Source: Prevotella melaninogenica (GTDB taxonomy: Bacteria; Bacteroidota; Bacteroidia; Bacteroidales; Bacteroidaceae). From it: DNA of 64,000 nucleotides. Shown piece by piece: positions 17,748 through 27,491 of this stretch. Position 1 is the stretch's first letter, and each line of letters begins with the position of its first letter. The DNA is taken from positions 183,501 through 247,500 of the forward strand of contig NZ_CP072360.1 in NCBI RefSeq assembly GCF_018128065.1, in the 5' to 3' direction. The position numbers and the translations under genes were made by a program. Below the pieces are notes generated by a model. It searched no databases. It was not told where the DNA came from and saw nothing but the letters and a program-made list of their open reading frames with translations.

Positions 17748-19742
17748 CTAAAACCGCCAACGCAATTGAATATCAAGTCCACTTAGCGTTGAGGAGTTGA
17801 CTTGCTGAAGTGCTGAGGATATATGGTCACGGTCGAAATAATGCGTGGTTGAACTGCGAAGAATTATCATAAGACGGCTCGATAGGTCTGCCCGAGTAAA
17901 CAGACTATAGTGCATACCCTTACCAAAGAAGGCAGGAAAGCTAAAAGAATAGAGTGGACCACGCTCGTAAACATAGATACGTGAGGCAAAATCTGTCGTT
18001 TGAAAATAACCAATCATACCATTCAGCGTGAGCCACGAAAGCGGTTTCCAAGCCCCTGACTCACTCACCATATAACCGAAACTACGCTTGAGATAATTGC
18101 TTGCAACGACATCCAACTGACTTTTACAGCTCCAAGACGCTGCCGAATAAGCCAAAGAAAGGCGACCACGTTGCGTTACTTCGTTTACAAGAGTGGTCTT
18201 ATCTCCATTATCTTTCTCACGTATTCTAAAGCGATAGCGAGCCAAGAGCGACCAACGTTGACGGCTATAGTTAAGCATTAATAGGTTATCCCAAGCCTTA
18301 CTGGATGTATGTGCGCCAAAACGAGGGTGTGAGAAATAAGCGAAATCACTATAAGCCATGAGCGACAAACCCCGTTTTACATTCCAATTCGCACCAACAA
18401 GCAATCCACTTTCATTCTGAACCGCCCCATTATCACCAAAGCTACGTGCGAAGAGTGCTGTGTATTGGTAGCCATAATAACGCTGAACGGCAAGTAAAGA
18501 GAGTTTAGAAGTAGGCAAATAGGAAAGGTTATTCACCATTGCAATACTTCCCTTACTGTCCATTGCCGTCTCACCAGCCAACGACCAGCGTGGGTGCTGG
18601 TAGCTATAATCTACACTCATGTTCCAAAAGCTGTTGCCAGCGGGCGCATATTGATGGTAATATAAAGAAGTATTGGGTGTTAACTCCTTATTAAAACAAG
18701 TATAAACGCCCGACAATCCCACACGAAAAGCTCCCGATGACCAAGCTAAATGGCTTCCAGCAACAAACTGCGTGGCTGCATCTTTGCTGTTCATCTCACG
18801 CACAGTACGGTGATAACCAGTCTTGAGTATAGTCTTAATGGTTCCACTATCCGTAAGTGTAGCATCTATACTGCGGTAAGAAAGAAAGGTAGTTAGGTCA
18901 AGATGCTTTGCTATTTCCACCGTTGCAGCCGCTCCCTGTAGATAGTTAGCAGCCGAACGAGAGGAGTGTGCATGAATACCTATTGTCTGTCTGCCAAGCG
19001 TTGAGAGCATAGCAAGTTTCCCAAAGCCAAAAGAATTGTTGATAACAAGTCCTTGCCCGAAGTTCACCTTATATCGTCCTACAGCCAGCGTCTTCAATCG
19101 TCCCATCTTTCTTAACAGCAAATAAAAACTGTAATGGTCATAACCTAAACCGTTGCCATGCGCAAAGAAGGGTTCACCAGCATCTTGTGCGCCCACCAAT
19201 CCAGCCTGAACATAATCGCCATAACGGAAGGAATAACGAAAAGAATGGGCATAAGGATAGCCAAGATAGCCATTGCGGTCGCCCGCTCGTTGATAGAAAG
19301 GGAGATGAGAGGTAAATAAGAAGGTGTGCTTTCCTCCCTTCACGATAGATTTAAGTGTAGGAAACCTTTGTTGTTCATCTACTGGAGCGACATAGACAAA
19401 ATAAGGCAGAAGCTTCCGGCGAAGGGCATCCAAGGATTCAATCATTGCCAGTTCGCCTAACGACTGCATACCATGATATTGATAAACATAGGCTTGTAAG
19501 TCCTCAATCTGTTCTGCCGTAAGGAAAGGAATACGCTCCAACTCTTCCTGACTTGCCGTGTTAAGGTTCAGTGGATGTTCTGCAAGGTCGGTTAATAGTT
19601 CAAAGGTTTCTTCCTTTGTGCCTATATTCTCTTCACTACTTGCATAGAGTTCTTCAAACAAATCCTCCCAATCATAGGTTTGTTGTGCAATAGAAGTAAG
19701 ACTTATAAGCCCCATAAGGCAGGTCAATAGTAGATGTTTCAT
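17748..19742 (-). CDS. Helix-hairpin-helix outer-membrane barrel protein
   Basis: 664 residues. Signal peptide MKHLLLTCLMGLISLTSIAQ; residues 45-110 hold ComEA-like helix-hairpin-helix units (LNLNTASQEELERIPFLTAEQIEDLQAYV). The rest is alternating hydrophobic/polar beta strands with many Tyr, Arg and Gly-Leu turns and ends in LDIQLRWRF, an aromatic C terminus typical of outer-membrane beta barrels. Such proteins are common in Bacteroidota but their role is unknown; the HhH part might bind nucleic acid or peptidoglycan-associated partners in the periplasm. Monocistronic. Confidence 0.85.
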   Translation of the reverse strand: MKHLLLTCLMGLISLTSIAQQTYDWEDLFEELYASSEENIGTKEETFELLTDLAEHPLNLNTASQEELERIPFLTAEQIEDLQAYVYQYHGMQSLGELAMIESLDALRRKLLPYFVYVAPVDEQQRFPTLKSIVKGGKHTFLFTSHLPFYQRAGDRNGYLGYPYAHSFRYSFRYGDYVQAGLVGAQDAGEPFFAHGNGLGYDHYSFYLLLRKMGRLKTLAVGRYKVNFGQGLVINNSFGFGKLAMLSTLGRQTIGIHAHSSRSAANYLQGAAATVEIAKHLDLTTFLSYRSIDATLTDSGTIKTILKTGYHRTVREMNSKDAATQFVAGSHLAWSSGAFRVGLSGVYTCFNKELTPNTSLYYHQYAPAGNSFWNMSVDYSYQHPRWSLAGETAMDSKGSIAMVNNLSYLPTSKLSLLAVQRYYGYQYTALFARSFGDNGAVQNESGLLVGANWNVKRGLSLMAYSDFAYFSHPRFGAHTSSKAWDNLLMLNYSRQRWSLLARYRFRIREKDNGDKTTLVNEVTQRGRLSLAYSAASWSCKSQLDVVASNYLKRSFGYMVSESGAWKPLSWLTLNGMIGYFQTTDFASRIYVYERGPLYSFSFPAFFGKGMHYSLFTRADLSSRLMIILRSSTTHYFDRDHISSALQQVNSSTLSGLDIQLRWRF

Positions 19743-19830
19743 TCAGTTAGACTTTCAAAGTATTAAGACAACAAATATAGTCTTTACAACTGAGAAAAGC
19801 AAACGAAACGAGAAGAAAAGTAAAAATAAA

Positions 19831-19890
19831 AACCCTCTCAACCTCCTTTTCGTCCACGATTGAGGGCAAAAGCGAAGTGATGAGAGGGTT
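19831..19890 (-). terminator. Terminator of the small lipoprotein gene
   Basis: AACCCTCTCA (19831-19840) pairs with TGAGAGGGTT (19881-19890). On the minus strand it is followed by TTTATTTTTAC. Confidence 0.7.
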
Positions 19891-19937
19891 ATGTTTTATG
19901 CTATTAAGCAAGAAGAGCGGTAATAGCAGAGAATTCT

Positions 19938-20483
19938 TTACTGAATTCTCACACTCTTTCCATCCTTATAACAAGCGATAGTACGGCTACCATTGGTGTA
20001 GATATCCTCGCTACCAGGCATATCCAAGGTGAAACCTGCAGCCTTTACCTGAGCGACAAGGTTGTCGTAAGCAGGCTGATTGAATACGGCAATAATGATT
20101 GCTCCATCCTTAAAAGCTACGTAACTTGACACACCTTTGCGCATAGGCTTTGGATAATCCTCATACTTATCAGCAGTAAGGAGCTTTGCCAGAACACAGT
20201 TCTTATAGTACATCTTATTGAACTTGTCTAAGCGATAAACCTCATAATTGTTTTTCAACTTATAACCATACTTCTTTGTTATAGCAGTCACCTTATCTGG
20301 ATTTTGATACATATCCAATGCTTCTGCAATACTAATAACATCCTTCAAAGGCTCAACATCCACAACAGTATCTTTAACAACAGGAGTCGTTACTGGCACT
20401 GTTGCTTTCTGTGGTGTACCACAACTATTCAAGATTAAGACAAGCACAAGGACGATAGGAGCTATCCATACATTCTTTTTCAT
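19938..20483 (-). CDS. Small lipoprotein, function unknown
   Basis: 181 residues. Signal MKKNVWIAPIVLVLVLILNSC gives lipobox LNSC. A Val/Thr/Pro-rich linker precedes a compact domain (ISIAEALDMYQNPDKVTAITKKYGY, then YVAFKDGAIIIAVFNQPAYDNLVAQVKAAGF). No known family was recognised. Monocistronic, with a terminator after it. Confidence 0.78.
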   Translation of the reverse strand: MKKNVWIAPIVLVLVLILNSCGTPQKATVPVTTPVVKDTVVDVEPLKDVISIAEALDMYQNPDKVTAITKKYGYKLKNNYEVYRLDKFNKMYYKNCVLAKLLTADKYEDYPKPMRKGVSSYVAFKDGAIIIAVFNQPAYDNLVAQVKAAGFTLDMPGSEDIYTNGSRTIACYKDGKSVRIQ

Positions 20484-20563
20484 AAGTTCGTTCGATTTAT
20501 TTTAATGTTTATTGATTACGTATAAGATTGGAAGCACAAACGAAAGGCAGGCAAAAGTAGGGC

Positions 20564-21274
20564 TTAACTGCCTATGATTGCATTGATAGAAGTCTTCACT
20601 TCCGTTGCTGACACTTCCTTTAAAGTACCCTCTTTCACCTCCAACAAACTGTCAGCAAACCGTACTGCGAGTTCTAAGTCGTGGGTTGAAAGGAGGATAA
20701 GTTTATCCCTTTCATGTGCCATACGCTGTAAAGACTGAAAGGTTTCAGCCTTAGAAGGGAAGTCGAGGAAGGCTGTTGGCTCATCAAGTAAGATGACTGG
20801 TGTCTCTTGGGCAAGTGCTTTGGCAATCATCACCTTCTGCCTTTCACCATCAGAAAGGGTCTGAATCATGCGCCCTCTCAGCTTCTCAATCCCCATCGTA
20901 GCGATTGCATCATTGACAACCATACGGTCATCTATACGCAATCGACCAAAGAAGCCAGTATAAGGCGACCTTCCCAAGCCTATTATCTCCTCTATTGTGA
21001 GGTTTTGTACATCAGGTTTCTGCGTCAAAACAATGCTCACCTGCCGTGCCAATTCTCGTTGGGAGAATGACGTTATGTCACGGTTATCAAACAAAACACT
21101 GCCTTTTAACTTAGGTAGGAAACCTGTCAGCGTTTTCAAAAGGGTTGATTTACCAATTCCATTCTCCCCTATCAGACATGATAACTGCCCACTCTTTAAC
21201 TCTAAATCAATATCAGAGATAACGGGATGGGAAAGCGAATAGCCTACTGATAGATGAGATAAACTGATAATCAT
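20564..21274 (-). CDS. ABC transporter ATP-binding protein, FecE/BtuD-like
   Basis: 236 residues. Walker A GENGIGKS at 36-43, Q-loop region VLTQKPDVQNLTIEEIIGLGRSPYTG, signature LSDGERQKVMIAKALA, Walker B VILLDEPTAFLDF and switch His in LLSTHDLE. The GLGRSPYTGFFGRL segment is typical of ATPases of siderophore, heme and cobalamin importers. The matching permease and binding protein are not in this operon: the neighbour 18 bases upstream is an AspT-like antiporter. It may therefore serve a permease encoded elsewhere. It is the last gene of the pdxK operon. Confidence 0.88.
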   Translation of the reverse strand: MIISLSHLSVGYSLSHPVISDIDLELKSGQLSCLIGENGIGKSTLLKTLTGFLPKLKGSVLFDNRDITSFSQRELARQVSIVLTQKPDVQNLTIEEIIGLGRSPYTGFFGRLRIDDRMVVNDAIATMGIEKLRGRMIQTLSDGERQKVMIAKALAQETPVILLDEPTAFLDFPSKAETFQSLQRMAHERDKLILLSTHDLELAVRFADSLLEVKEGTLKEVSATEVKTSINAIIGS

Positions 21275-21292
21275 TGCGACACAAAGGATCTA

Positions 21293-22954
21293 TCAAACAA
21301 AGAACATCACTAACACCTGTGCAATGATAACCCTCACAAACATACCCAAAGGATAAACCGAAGCATAACTAATGTTACTGGTTTCACCCTTTATCGTATC
21401 GTTTGCATAGCCCAAAGCCATTGGATTAGCCATCGAACCGCAAAGAATACCACAGATTGTTCCGAAGTCAAACTTCTTCATTCGTAAAGCAATCAAGCCC
21501 ACAATGACGATTGGTACGACCGTAAGTACAAAACCTATGCCGACCCAGAGTAAACCTTCAGGGCGTACGACAATTGCAAGGAAATCCTTTCCTGCATCCA
21601 AACCCAAGCCAGCAAGATAAAGGGAAAGTCCCAACTTACGAAGCATCAGCGAGGCACTACGTGTCGTATAAGCTATGAAATGCAAACGAGGTCCAAAGGC
21701 TCCAGCAAGGATTCCCATGATGATAGGACCACCAGCAATACCTAATCGGATAGGAGAATCCATACCTGGGAGCGAGATAGGAATAGTTCCTAATGCCAAA
21801 CCAAGGAGCATTCCGAGGAAGATGACAGCAAGGTTTGGTTCGTTAAGCGTCTTAACAGAGTTGCCCAAGAAGTGTTCTGCCTGATCAATTGCCTCTGGCT
21901 GACCCACCAAGGTGAGTCGGTCACCATAACGAACGACAAGGTCTTGTGTTGCGAGCAACTTAATATCACCACGAAGAATACGGCTCACATTGACATTGTA
22001 AGCTTCACGCAGATGAAGTTGCCCGAGCTTTTTACCGTTTAGCATCCCCTTTGACAAGACGATAACACGGCTTTCCACCTTTGTATCAAGATGATTCCAA
22101 TCCACCTGTTCCTTGTTCAAGTCACGATTAACCATCTTTCCAAAGAGAATCTCCATTGCTGGAGCTTCGTCTCGTTTTGTCGCAACAAGGAGGTTATCAT
22201 TTTCTTTTAATACCGTTGAACTCATAGGAACAATTACATCATCGCCACGCCAAATACGCGAGATAATAAACTTCCGATGTGTTCCTTGTGCTATCTCTGC
22301 GATTGATTTTCCACTAATAGCTGGATTAAGAACGACATACTGTCCAATGAAAGTATGGTCATCTTCTGCCCCAGAATGAACAACTAAGTCGGAAGGCTTG
22401 ACAAAGAACTTACGAAGGAAGATCATTGCAAAGATAACACCTACCACACCTAACGGATAGGTAATAGCCGTTGCTAAAGCTGCCGTTCCTCCACTCAAAC
22501 CTATGTGCTGTAATGCTTGTTGCGCAGCACCCAATGCAGGCGTATTGGTTGTTGCTCCACAGAGAATACCAACCATACTATTCATTGGCACATTCAGGGC
22601 ATAAGAGAGTGCTACAGCCATCACCGTACCCAAAAGGATAACACCCAATCCCCAGATATTAAATAAGGTTCCTTCATGTCGAAAGGAGCCAAAGAAGGTT
22701 GGTCCTACACTCAGTCCGAGTGTATAGACGAAGATAACCAATCCGAAAGTCTCACAATAGTTGAGCATTTGCTCATCTACACGCAAGCCAAAACTACCAG
22801 CGGCAATACCAAAAAAGAACACAAAGGCAATACCAAGTGATATGCCTGCTACCCTAATCTTGCCTAAGCCCAAACCCACTGTACAAACAAGCGAGAGGAC
22901 AACAACTGCCTGTAAGGCAGAAGGGATATTGAATAATCCGTCAATCCAATTCAT
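21293..22954 (-). CDS. AspT/YidE-type putative antiporter
   Basis: 553 residues with two blocks of about five membrane helices (1-170 and 375-553) around two TrkA-C-like domains (about 200-370, e.g. EIAQGTHRKFIISRIWRGDDVIVPMSSTVL and LHLREAYNVNVSRILRGDIKLLATQDLVV). This is the duplication pattern of the AspT/YidE/YbjL family, with CGATTNTPALGAAQQAL and CGSMANPMALGYANDT as the two matching core motifs. AspT itself swaps aspartate for alanine; the substrate here is unknown. The start is 9 bases from the pdxK stop, so the two are cotranscribed. Confidence 0.88.
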   Translation of the reverse strand: MNWIDGLFNIPSALQAVVVLSLVCTVGLGLGKIRVAGISLGIAFVFFFGIAAGSFGLRVDEQMLNYCETFGLVIFVYTLGLSVGPTFFGSFRHEGTLFNIWGLGVILLGTVMAVALSYALNVPMNSMVGILCGATTNTPALGAAQQALQHIGLSGGTAALATAITYPLGVVGVIFAMIFLRKFFVKPSDLVVHSGAEDDHTFIGQYVVLNPAISGKSIAEIAQGTHRKFIISRIWRGDDVIVPMSSTVLKENDNLLVATKRDEAPAMEILFGKMVNRDLNKEQVDWNHLDTKVESRVIVLSKGMLNGKKLGQLHLREAYNVNVSRILRGDIKLLATQDLVVRYGDRLTLVGQPEAIDQAEHFLGNSVKTLNEPNLAVIFLGMLLGLALGTIPISLPGMDSPIRLGIAGGPIIMGILAGAFGPRLHFIAYTTRSASLMLRKLGLSLYLAGLGLDAGKDFLAIVVRPEGLLWVGIGFVLTVVPIVIVGLIALRMKKFDFGTICGILCGSMANPMALGYANDTIKGETSNISYASVYPLGMFVRVIIAQVLVMFFV

Positions 22955-22963
22955 AATTATTTG

Positions 22964-23797
22964 TTACAAGATGCTAAGATACTTTTCCAGAGGGATTCCC
23001 CTGTTTTTGTCTTTGTTATCTTTATTGAGATCAATAAGTTTATAAACGCCATCAATAGCCTTCTGTGTACTTGGAATCAACTCTTCACCATCCAGCAGAT
23101 GACCAATGAGGATTGCCGAGAAGATATCACCCGTACCTGGGAAATGTACTGGTATCTCGGTATAAGGTAGTGTAAAATACTTATCTGTTGCATGGTTATA
23201 ACCTACAACAGACGGTGTACCATCAACGAGAATAGAAGTAATCATTGCAGACTTTGTACCTATCAGTCGCAAACCATCCAGCAATCTTTTAGCTTCTTCG
23301 AAACTAACTCCCTTCTCATCATACTTACTTGATGTAAGATAACACGCTTCTGTGTAATTAGGGAAAGTAAGGTCGGCTACGCTAATCATCTCTCGCATAG
23401 AGTTGATTGTTGCAGCTGTCACACCATTATAGAGCTTTCCTTCATCACCCATAATCGGGTCTACAAAGATAGTCGTACCACGTTCAGCCTGCTCACGACA
23501 ATAGTCGGCCACTAATTTAGCCTGTCGTTCTGAAGCCATAAAGCCCGTAGCAATGGCATCAAAGATAAAGCCAAGCTCTTTCCACACTGGGAATACGCCT
23601 TTGATATAGTCAGTTGTTTCAAGTATATTGAACTTACCATAATCGAGCGTATTAGAAACCAACGCTGTAGGAAGATTATAAACGGGATGTCCCAAGTAGG
23701 ACAAGATAGGGAGCATGGCTGCTGTTGCAACCTTTCCGTATCCTGCAATGTCATTAACAAGAAGTATATGTTTCTTACTCATTATATCTTTCTTCAA
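22964..23797 (-). CDS. Pyridoxal/pyridoxamine kinase
   Basis: 277 residues of the ribokinase-like PdxK/PdxY family. Visible: ILLVNDIAGYGKVATAAMLPIL at the substrate side, TALVSNTLDYG, FVDPIMGDEGKLY, PNYTEACYL, and the anion-hole/catalytic motif GTGDIFSA with Asp224. It phosphorylates pyridoxal, pyridoxine or pyridoxamine with ATP to feed the PLP pool. The start could be the first Met or MSKKHILLV five codons later, both compatible with the promoter at 23815. It leads an operon with the antiporter and an ABC ATPase, a combination that does not explain itself. Confidence 0.88.
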   Translation of the reverse strand: MKKDIMSKKHILLVNDIAGYGKVATAAMLPILSYLGHPVYNLPTALVSNTLDYGKFNILETTDYIKGVFPVWKELGFIFDAIATGFMASERQAKLVADYCREQAERGTTIFVDPIMGDEGKLYNGVTAATINSMREMISVADLTFPNYTEACYLTSSKYDEKGVSFEEAKRLLDGLRLIGTKSAMITSILVDGTPSVVGYNHATDKYFTLPYTEIPVHFPGTGDIFSAILIGHLLDGEELIPSTQKAIDGVYKLIDLNKDNKDKNRGIPLEKYLSIL

Positions 23798-23814
23798 TTG
23801 GACTACAAAGGTAG

Positions 23815-23822
23815 TGTAAAGC
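23815..23822 (-). promoter_or_regulatory. Promoter -7 box for the pdxK operon
   Basis: TACCTTTG on the minus strand, 18 bases before the first start codon. Confidence 0.6.
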
Positions 23823-23897
23823 GCATTAACAGCAAAATAAAAACTAATAAATCACCATAATAAGGCTTGCTTTCCCTTTTCTGTCGTGGTCTTGATG

Positions 23898-23970
23898 CTG
23901 CGCACATGTGGTGCGGACGCCCCGCACACATCGTGCGGATGGTAAACACACATCGTGCGGATGGTAAACA
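23898..23970. repeat. GC-rich repeat with GTGCGG hairpin
   Basis: GTGCGG-ACGC-CCGCAC hairpin followed by two direct copies of ACACATCGTGCGGATGGTAAAC. The inverse relatives TACCATCCGCACCACACGTG and CGGGGCGTTCGCAC occur at 51480-51545. The G+C-rich block stands out against the A/T-rich surroundings. The remaining 23.8-24.3 kb interval holds copy 3 of the 94-bp element and no gene. Confidence 0.6.
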
Positions 23971-24102
23971 CCAATAAGAATAATGGTTATATCTATAGAA
24001 GATTATTAACAGTGGAAGGCGAAAATAACCGTTAAGAGCACAAATAGCAAAACCACTTAATACTACCTCTCATGGTTTTTACGACTATAATACCCTATCC
24101 CT

Positions 24103-24195
24103 GCGAATTATTCTCATGAAGAAAAGAAATTATTTACATGAAAAGAAATATTTATCTTCACGAAAAAAAATATTTATTTTCATGTAAATAATTTG
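24103..24195. repeat. ~94-bp inverted-repeat element, copy 3
   Basis: GCGAATTATTCTCATGAA at the left, TTTTCATGTAAATAATTTG at the right, with internal ATTTACATGAAAAGAAAT and CTTCACGAAAAAA units. Confidence 0.85.
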
Positions 24196-24286
24196 TAAAC
24201 TAACAACCATAACAAGTAAAGCAACAATCTTGTCAGCCATCATTTACATCCAACTGCCCCCGCAATTCAGTACCATTAGAAATACG

Positions 24287-24324
24287 ATAACAGCCCGCTA
24301 CCATTGCTGATAACGGGCTGTTAT
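24287..24324 (-). terminator. Hairpin after secDF
   Basis: ATAACAGCCCG (24287-24297) pairs with CGGGCTGTTAT (24314-24324), 42 bases past the secDF stop; the T-run is weak. Confidence 0.6.
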
Positions 24325-24365
24325 ATATAATAAGGTGTAAAACCTCAGTTCTGACTATCTAATAA

Positions 24366-27300
24366 TTAAGCCTCAACAGGTGCTGCTGCAAGTTCCTTTG
24401 AACGCTTCTCAATCTTCTTACCCAATACGAGGTAAGCAACAGGGGATGCAATGAAGATTGAACTCAAAGTACCGATAATAATACCGATAATCATTGCGAA
24501 AGAGAAGCTACGGATGCTATCACCACCAAGAACAAAGATAGACACGAGTACGATCAATGTTGATACAGATGTATTGATAGTACGTGAGAGGGTCTGGTTG
24601 ATAGAATCATTGAAAATCTTTTGAATATCAGCCTTTGCAAGATTATGCTTGTGCTTACCCAAGTTCTCACGGATACGGTCGTAAACAACCACAGTATCGT
24701 TGATATCATAACCGATTACCGTCAGGATAGCACCGATGAAAGTCTGGTCAATCTCAAGTGAGAAGCCAATCCAACCATAGCATAATGAGAAGCAACCGAT
24801 AACAATCGTTGTATCAAGAACCAAGCCCACGATAGAACCAACAGAGAAACCAATGTTGCGGAAACGCAAGAGGATATACAAGAAGATGAAGAAGATAGCC
24901 AACAATACGCTCATGATAGCATTGTAAGTAATGTTCTTAGCGATTGAAGGACCAACCTTCGCACTCTGAATAATAGATCCACCCTCACGAATATCTGGAT
25001 TCTTAAACTTCTCAACATTTGCCTGACTAACAAAGCCTCCCTTCTTTAAGGCATTGTAAAGGATTGTCTCTGCCTTATCATCCTCTGCAGGATTGTTAGA
25101 CTCTATATTGTAGTTGGTTGAAACACGGATTGTCTTACCATCAGTACCCAATGCAATAACGGTTGTAGTAGCAGGCTTACCTGCATTCTCACCAACAGTG
25201 TTTACGAATGCACCATCCATCACCTTACGGACGTCCTCTACATGAGTAGGCTTGTTCAATGTGACAACATAGTTGCGACCACCAGTAAAATCAATACTAC
25301 GACTCAAACCGCGAACAGCGAAGCTGACAATACATATCAAGACAGCAACACCCCAAATCGTAAAGGTAGTCTTGTACATGCCAAGGAAGTGGTAATCCTT
25401 ACCATGCATGAAGTTCCTTGACAAACGTGTTGTGAAAGTCAAGTTCATCCATTTATCCTTATTTACACGGCTTTCAAACACAAGACGTGTGAGGAATACT
25501 GCGGTAAAGAATGAGATAACAATACCAATGATCCATGTTGTAGCGAAACCACGGATAGGACCAGTACCAGTAACAAGAAGAATCACACCAGTGATGAGTG
25601 ATGTCAAGTTAGAGTCGAAGATAGCTGAGAAGGCATTTCCATAACCTTCCTTCAACGCCTGCTTCATACCCTTACCGAGTTTCAACTCCTCCTTAATACG
25701 CTCATAAATAAGCACGTTAGCATCCACAGCTGTACCCAATGTCAATACGATACCAGCAATACCTGGCATAGTCAATGCCGACTGGAATGATGCTAAGACA
25801 CCCAACGTGAAGAAGAGGTTGGCTATCAAAGCAAGGTTAGCCATCATACCAGGGATGAGGTTGTACATGAAAATCATGTAAAGCATCAAGAGTACAAAAG
25901 CAATAGCAAATGAGATAAGACCCTGCTCAATAGACTGTGCACCAAGTGTAGGACCTACGACTTCCTCCTGTACAATCTTTGCAGGAGCAGGCATACGACC
26001 TGACTTCAAGGTGTTAGCCAAGTCCTTAGTATCCTCAATAGTGAAGTTACCAGATATAGATGACTGACCACCAGATATTTCACCATTTACGCGTGGAGCA
26101 GAATAAACAACGCCATCGAGTACGATTGCGATTGCTTTACCTACATTTGCCTTTGTCAAAGCAGCCCACTCACGAGCACCTTCAGAGTTCATTGTCATGC
26201 TAACCTCAGGACGGCCATGCTGGTCAAACTGATCCTTAGCTTCGGTAACAACGTCACCCTCTAATGGAGCACGACCATCAGAAGTAGTAACTTTCAAAGC
26301 ATAAAGCTCGTATACATTCTTCTTATTAAGTCCCTCTGCTGGCTTAGCACCCCAAAGGAGCTTCAAGTCGCTTGGCAAAATCTGCTTAGCAAGCTGGCTA
26401 TGTATCATCTTATTGATAGCGGCAGTATCACGAACGCTTGCATAACCAACGAGGCTAAGTGCATCACCAGGGATAGTCTGCAACATAGAGAGCAATGGGT
26501 GCATCTTCTTCAATGCTGCCATCTGAGCATCCTCGCCCTTATCAGCATTGTTTTTGTTGAGTGCAAACTTAGGAGCAGAAGTACCCTTAGCTTGTACATT
26601 CTTAGTTGAATCAGTAGCTGTTGTATCAGCCTTTGTATCACCATTTGCCAAACGCTGGTCGAGTTGAGTGAGATAAGGAGTTACTTCCTGGTTGTTATAA
26701 GTCTCCCAGAATTCAAGGTTAGCAGAACCCTGAAGGAGCTTACGCATACGCTCTGGCTCACGAATACCAGGCATCTCAACCATGAGTCGTCCTTCCTGAC
26801 CTTCCAACTTCTGGATATTTGGCTGCACAACACCATACTGGTCGATACGGTTTGTTACAACATTGTAAGAGTTATCGATGGCTGCAGCAACCTCTTCGCG
26901 AAGTGCTTTTTCAACCTCTTCATCTGTACTCTGTGTGCTAACCTTGCCTTTGAGCTGCTGTGTAGCGAAAATCTCTGCAAGCTTATGACCAGGAGCATCC
27001 TTGTGGAAAGCATCTACAAAGAGGGAGATAAAGTCCTTCTGACTTTTCATCTCTTCCTGCTTTGCAGCCTCCAAAGCCTTCTGATAAGCAGCATCCTGCT
27101 TGTGATCTGCCAAGAAATCAACAACATCAGGTACTGAAATCTCGAGTACAACATTCATACCACCCTTCAAGTCAAGACCAAGACCGATCTGTGTTTCAAG
27201 GCATTTCTGGTAAGAATAGATACCTAAATACTTTACAGAATCCTTATAATCCTGTCGTGCAATAGGGTCTTTAATCTTTGCTGCCTGACCATCATAGTAG

Positions 27301-27386
27301 CTTGTCGCTACCGAAAATGACAGGTAAAAGATACTTGCGAGCGTTAAGAGAACGGCTACGCAAATTACTAATCCTTTGTTTTGCAT
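24366..27386 (-). CDS. secDF: Protein translocase SecDF fusion
   Basis: 1006 residues in which SecD and SecF are joined in one chain, as is usual in Bacteroidota. The SecD half (1-640) has an N-terminal helix, LGLDLKGGMNVVLEISVPD, a very large periplasmic P1 region with inserted low-complexity sequence around 240-290, then GPTLGAQSIEQGL and the membrane block with LTLGTAVDANVLIYERIKEEL. The SecF half (about 690-990) has IDFTGGRNYVV and VIGYDINDTVVVYDRIRENL. SecDF uses the proton gradient to help pull proteins through SecYEG and release them into the periplasm. Monocistronic, with promoter and hairpin. Confidence 0.97.
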   Translation of the reverse strand: MQNKGLVICVAVLLTLASIFYLSFSVATSYYDGQAAKIKDPIARQDYKDSVKYLGIYSYQKCLETQIGLGLDLKGGMNVVLEISVPDVVDFLADHKQDAAYQKALEAAKQEEMKSQKDFISLFVDAFHKDAPGHKLAEIFATQQLKGKVSTQSTDEEVEKALREEVAAAIDNSYNVVTNRIDQYGVVQPNIQKLEGQEGRLMVEMPGIREPERMRKLLQGSANLEFWETYNNQEVTPYLTQLDQRLANGDTKADTTATDSTKNVQAKGTSAPKFALNKNNADKGEDAQMAALKKMHPLLSMLQTIPGDALSLVGYASVRDTAAINKMIHSQLAKQILPSDLKLLWGAKPAEGLNKKNVYELYALKVTTSDGRAPLEGDVVTEAKDQFDQHGRPEVSMTMNSEGAREWAALTKANVGKAIAIVLDGVVYSAPRVNGEISGGQSSISGNFTIEDTKDLANTLKSGRMPAPAKIVQEEVVGPTLGAQSIEQGLISFAIAFVLLMLYMIFMYNLIPGMMANLALIANLFFTLGVLASFQSALTMPGIAGIVLTLGTAVDANVLIYERIKEELKLGKGMKQALKEGYGNAFSAIFDSNLTSLITGVILLVTGTGPIRGFATTWIIGIVISFFTAVFLTRLVFESRVNKDKWMNLTFTTRLSRNFMHGKDYHFLGMYKTTFTIWGVAVLICIVSFAVRGLSRSIDFTGGRNYVVTLNKPTHVEDVRKVMDGAFVNTVGENAGKPATTTVIALGTDGKTIRVSTNYNIESNNPAEDDKAETILYNALKKGGFVSQANVEKFKNPDIREGGSIIQSAKVGPSIAKNITYNAIMSVLLAIFFIFLYILLRFRNIGFSVGSIVGLVLDTTIVIGCFSLCYGWIGFSLEIDQTFIGAILTVIGYDINDTVVVYDRIRENLGKHKHNLAKADIQKIFNDSINQTLSRTINTSVSTLIVLVSIFVLGGDSIRSFSFAMIIGIIIGTLSSIFIASPVAYLVLGKKIEKRSKELAAAPVEA

Positions 27387-27434
27387 TTTATTTGATTGTT
27401 TTTAATTATTGTTTCGCTACACTTGATAGACGTG

Positions 27435-27442
27435 CAAAGATA
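27435..27442 (-). promoter_or_regulatory. Promoter -7 box for secDF
   Basis: TATCTTTG on the minus strand, 49 bases before the start. Confidence 0.6.
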
Positions 27443-27491
27443 AGCAAATTTTCACACTTTGGGAAATTTATACCTTATAAAAGTGTGTTTT

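Noticed and set aside
24366..27386. Fusion artefact of secD and secF
   Set aside because: SecDF is naturally one chain in this phylum.
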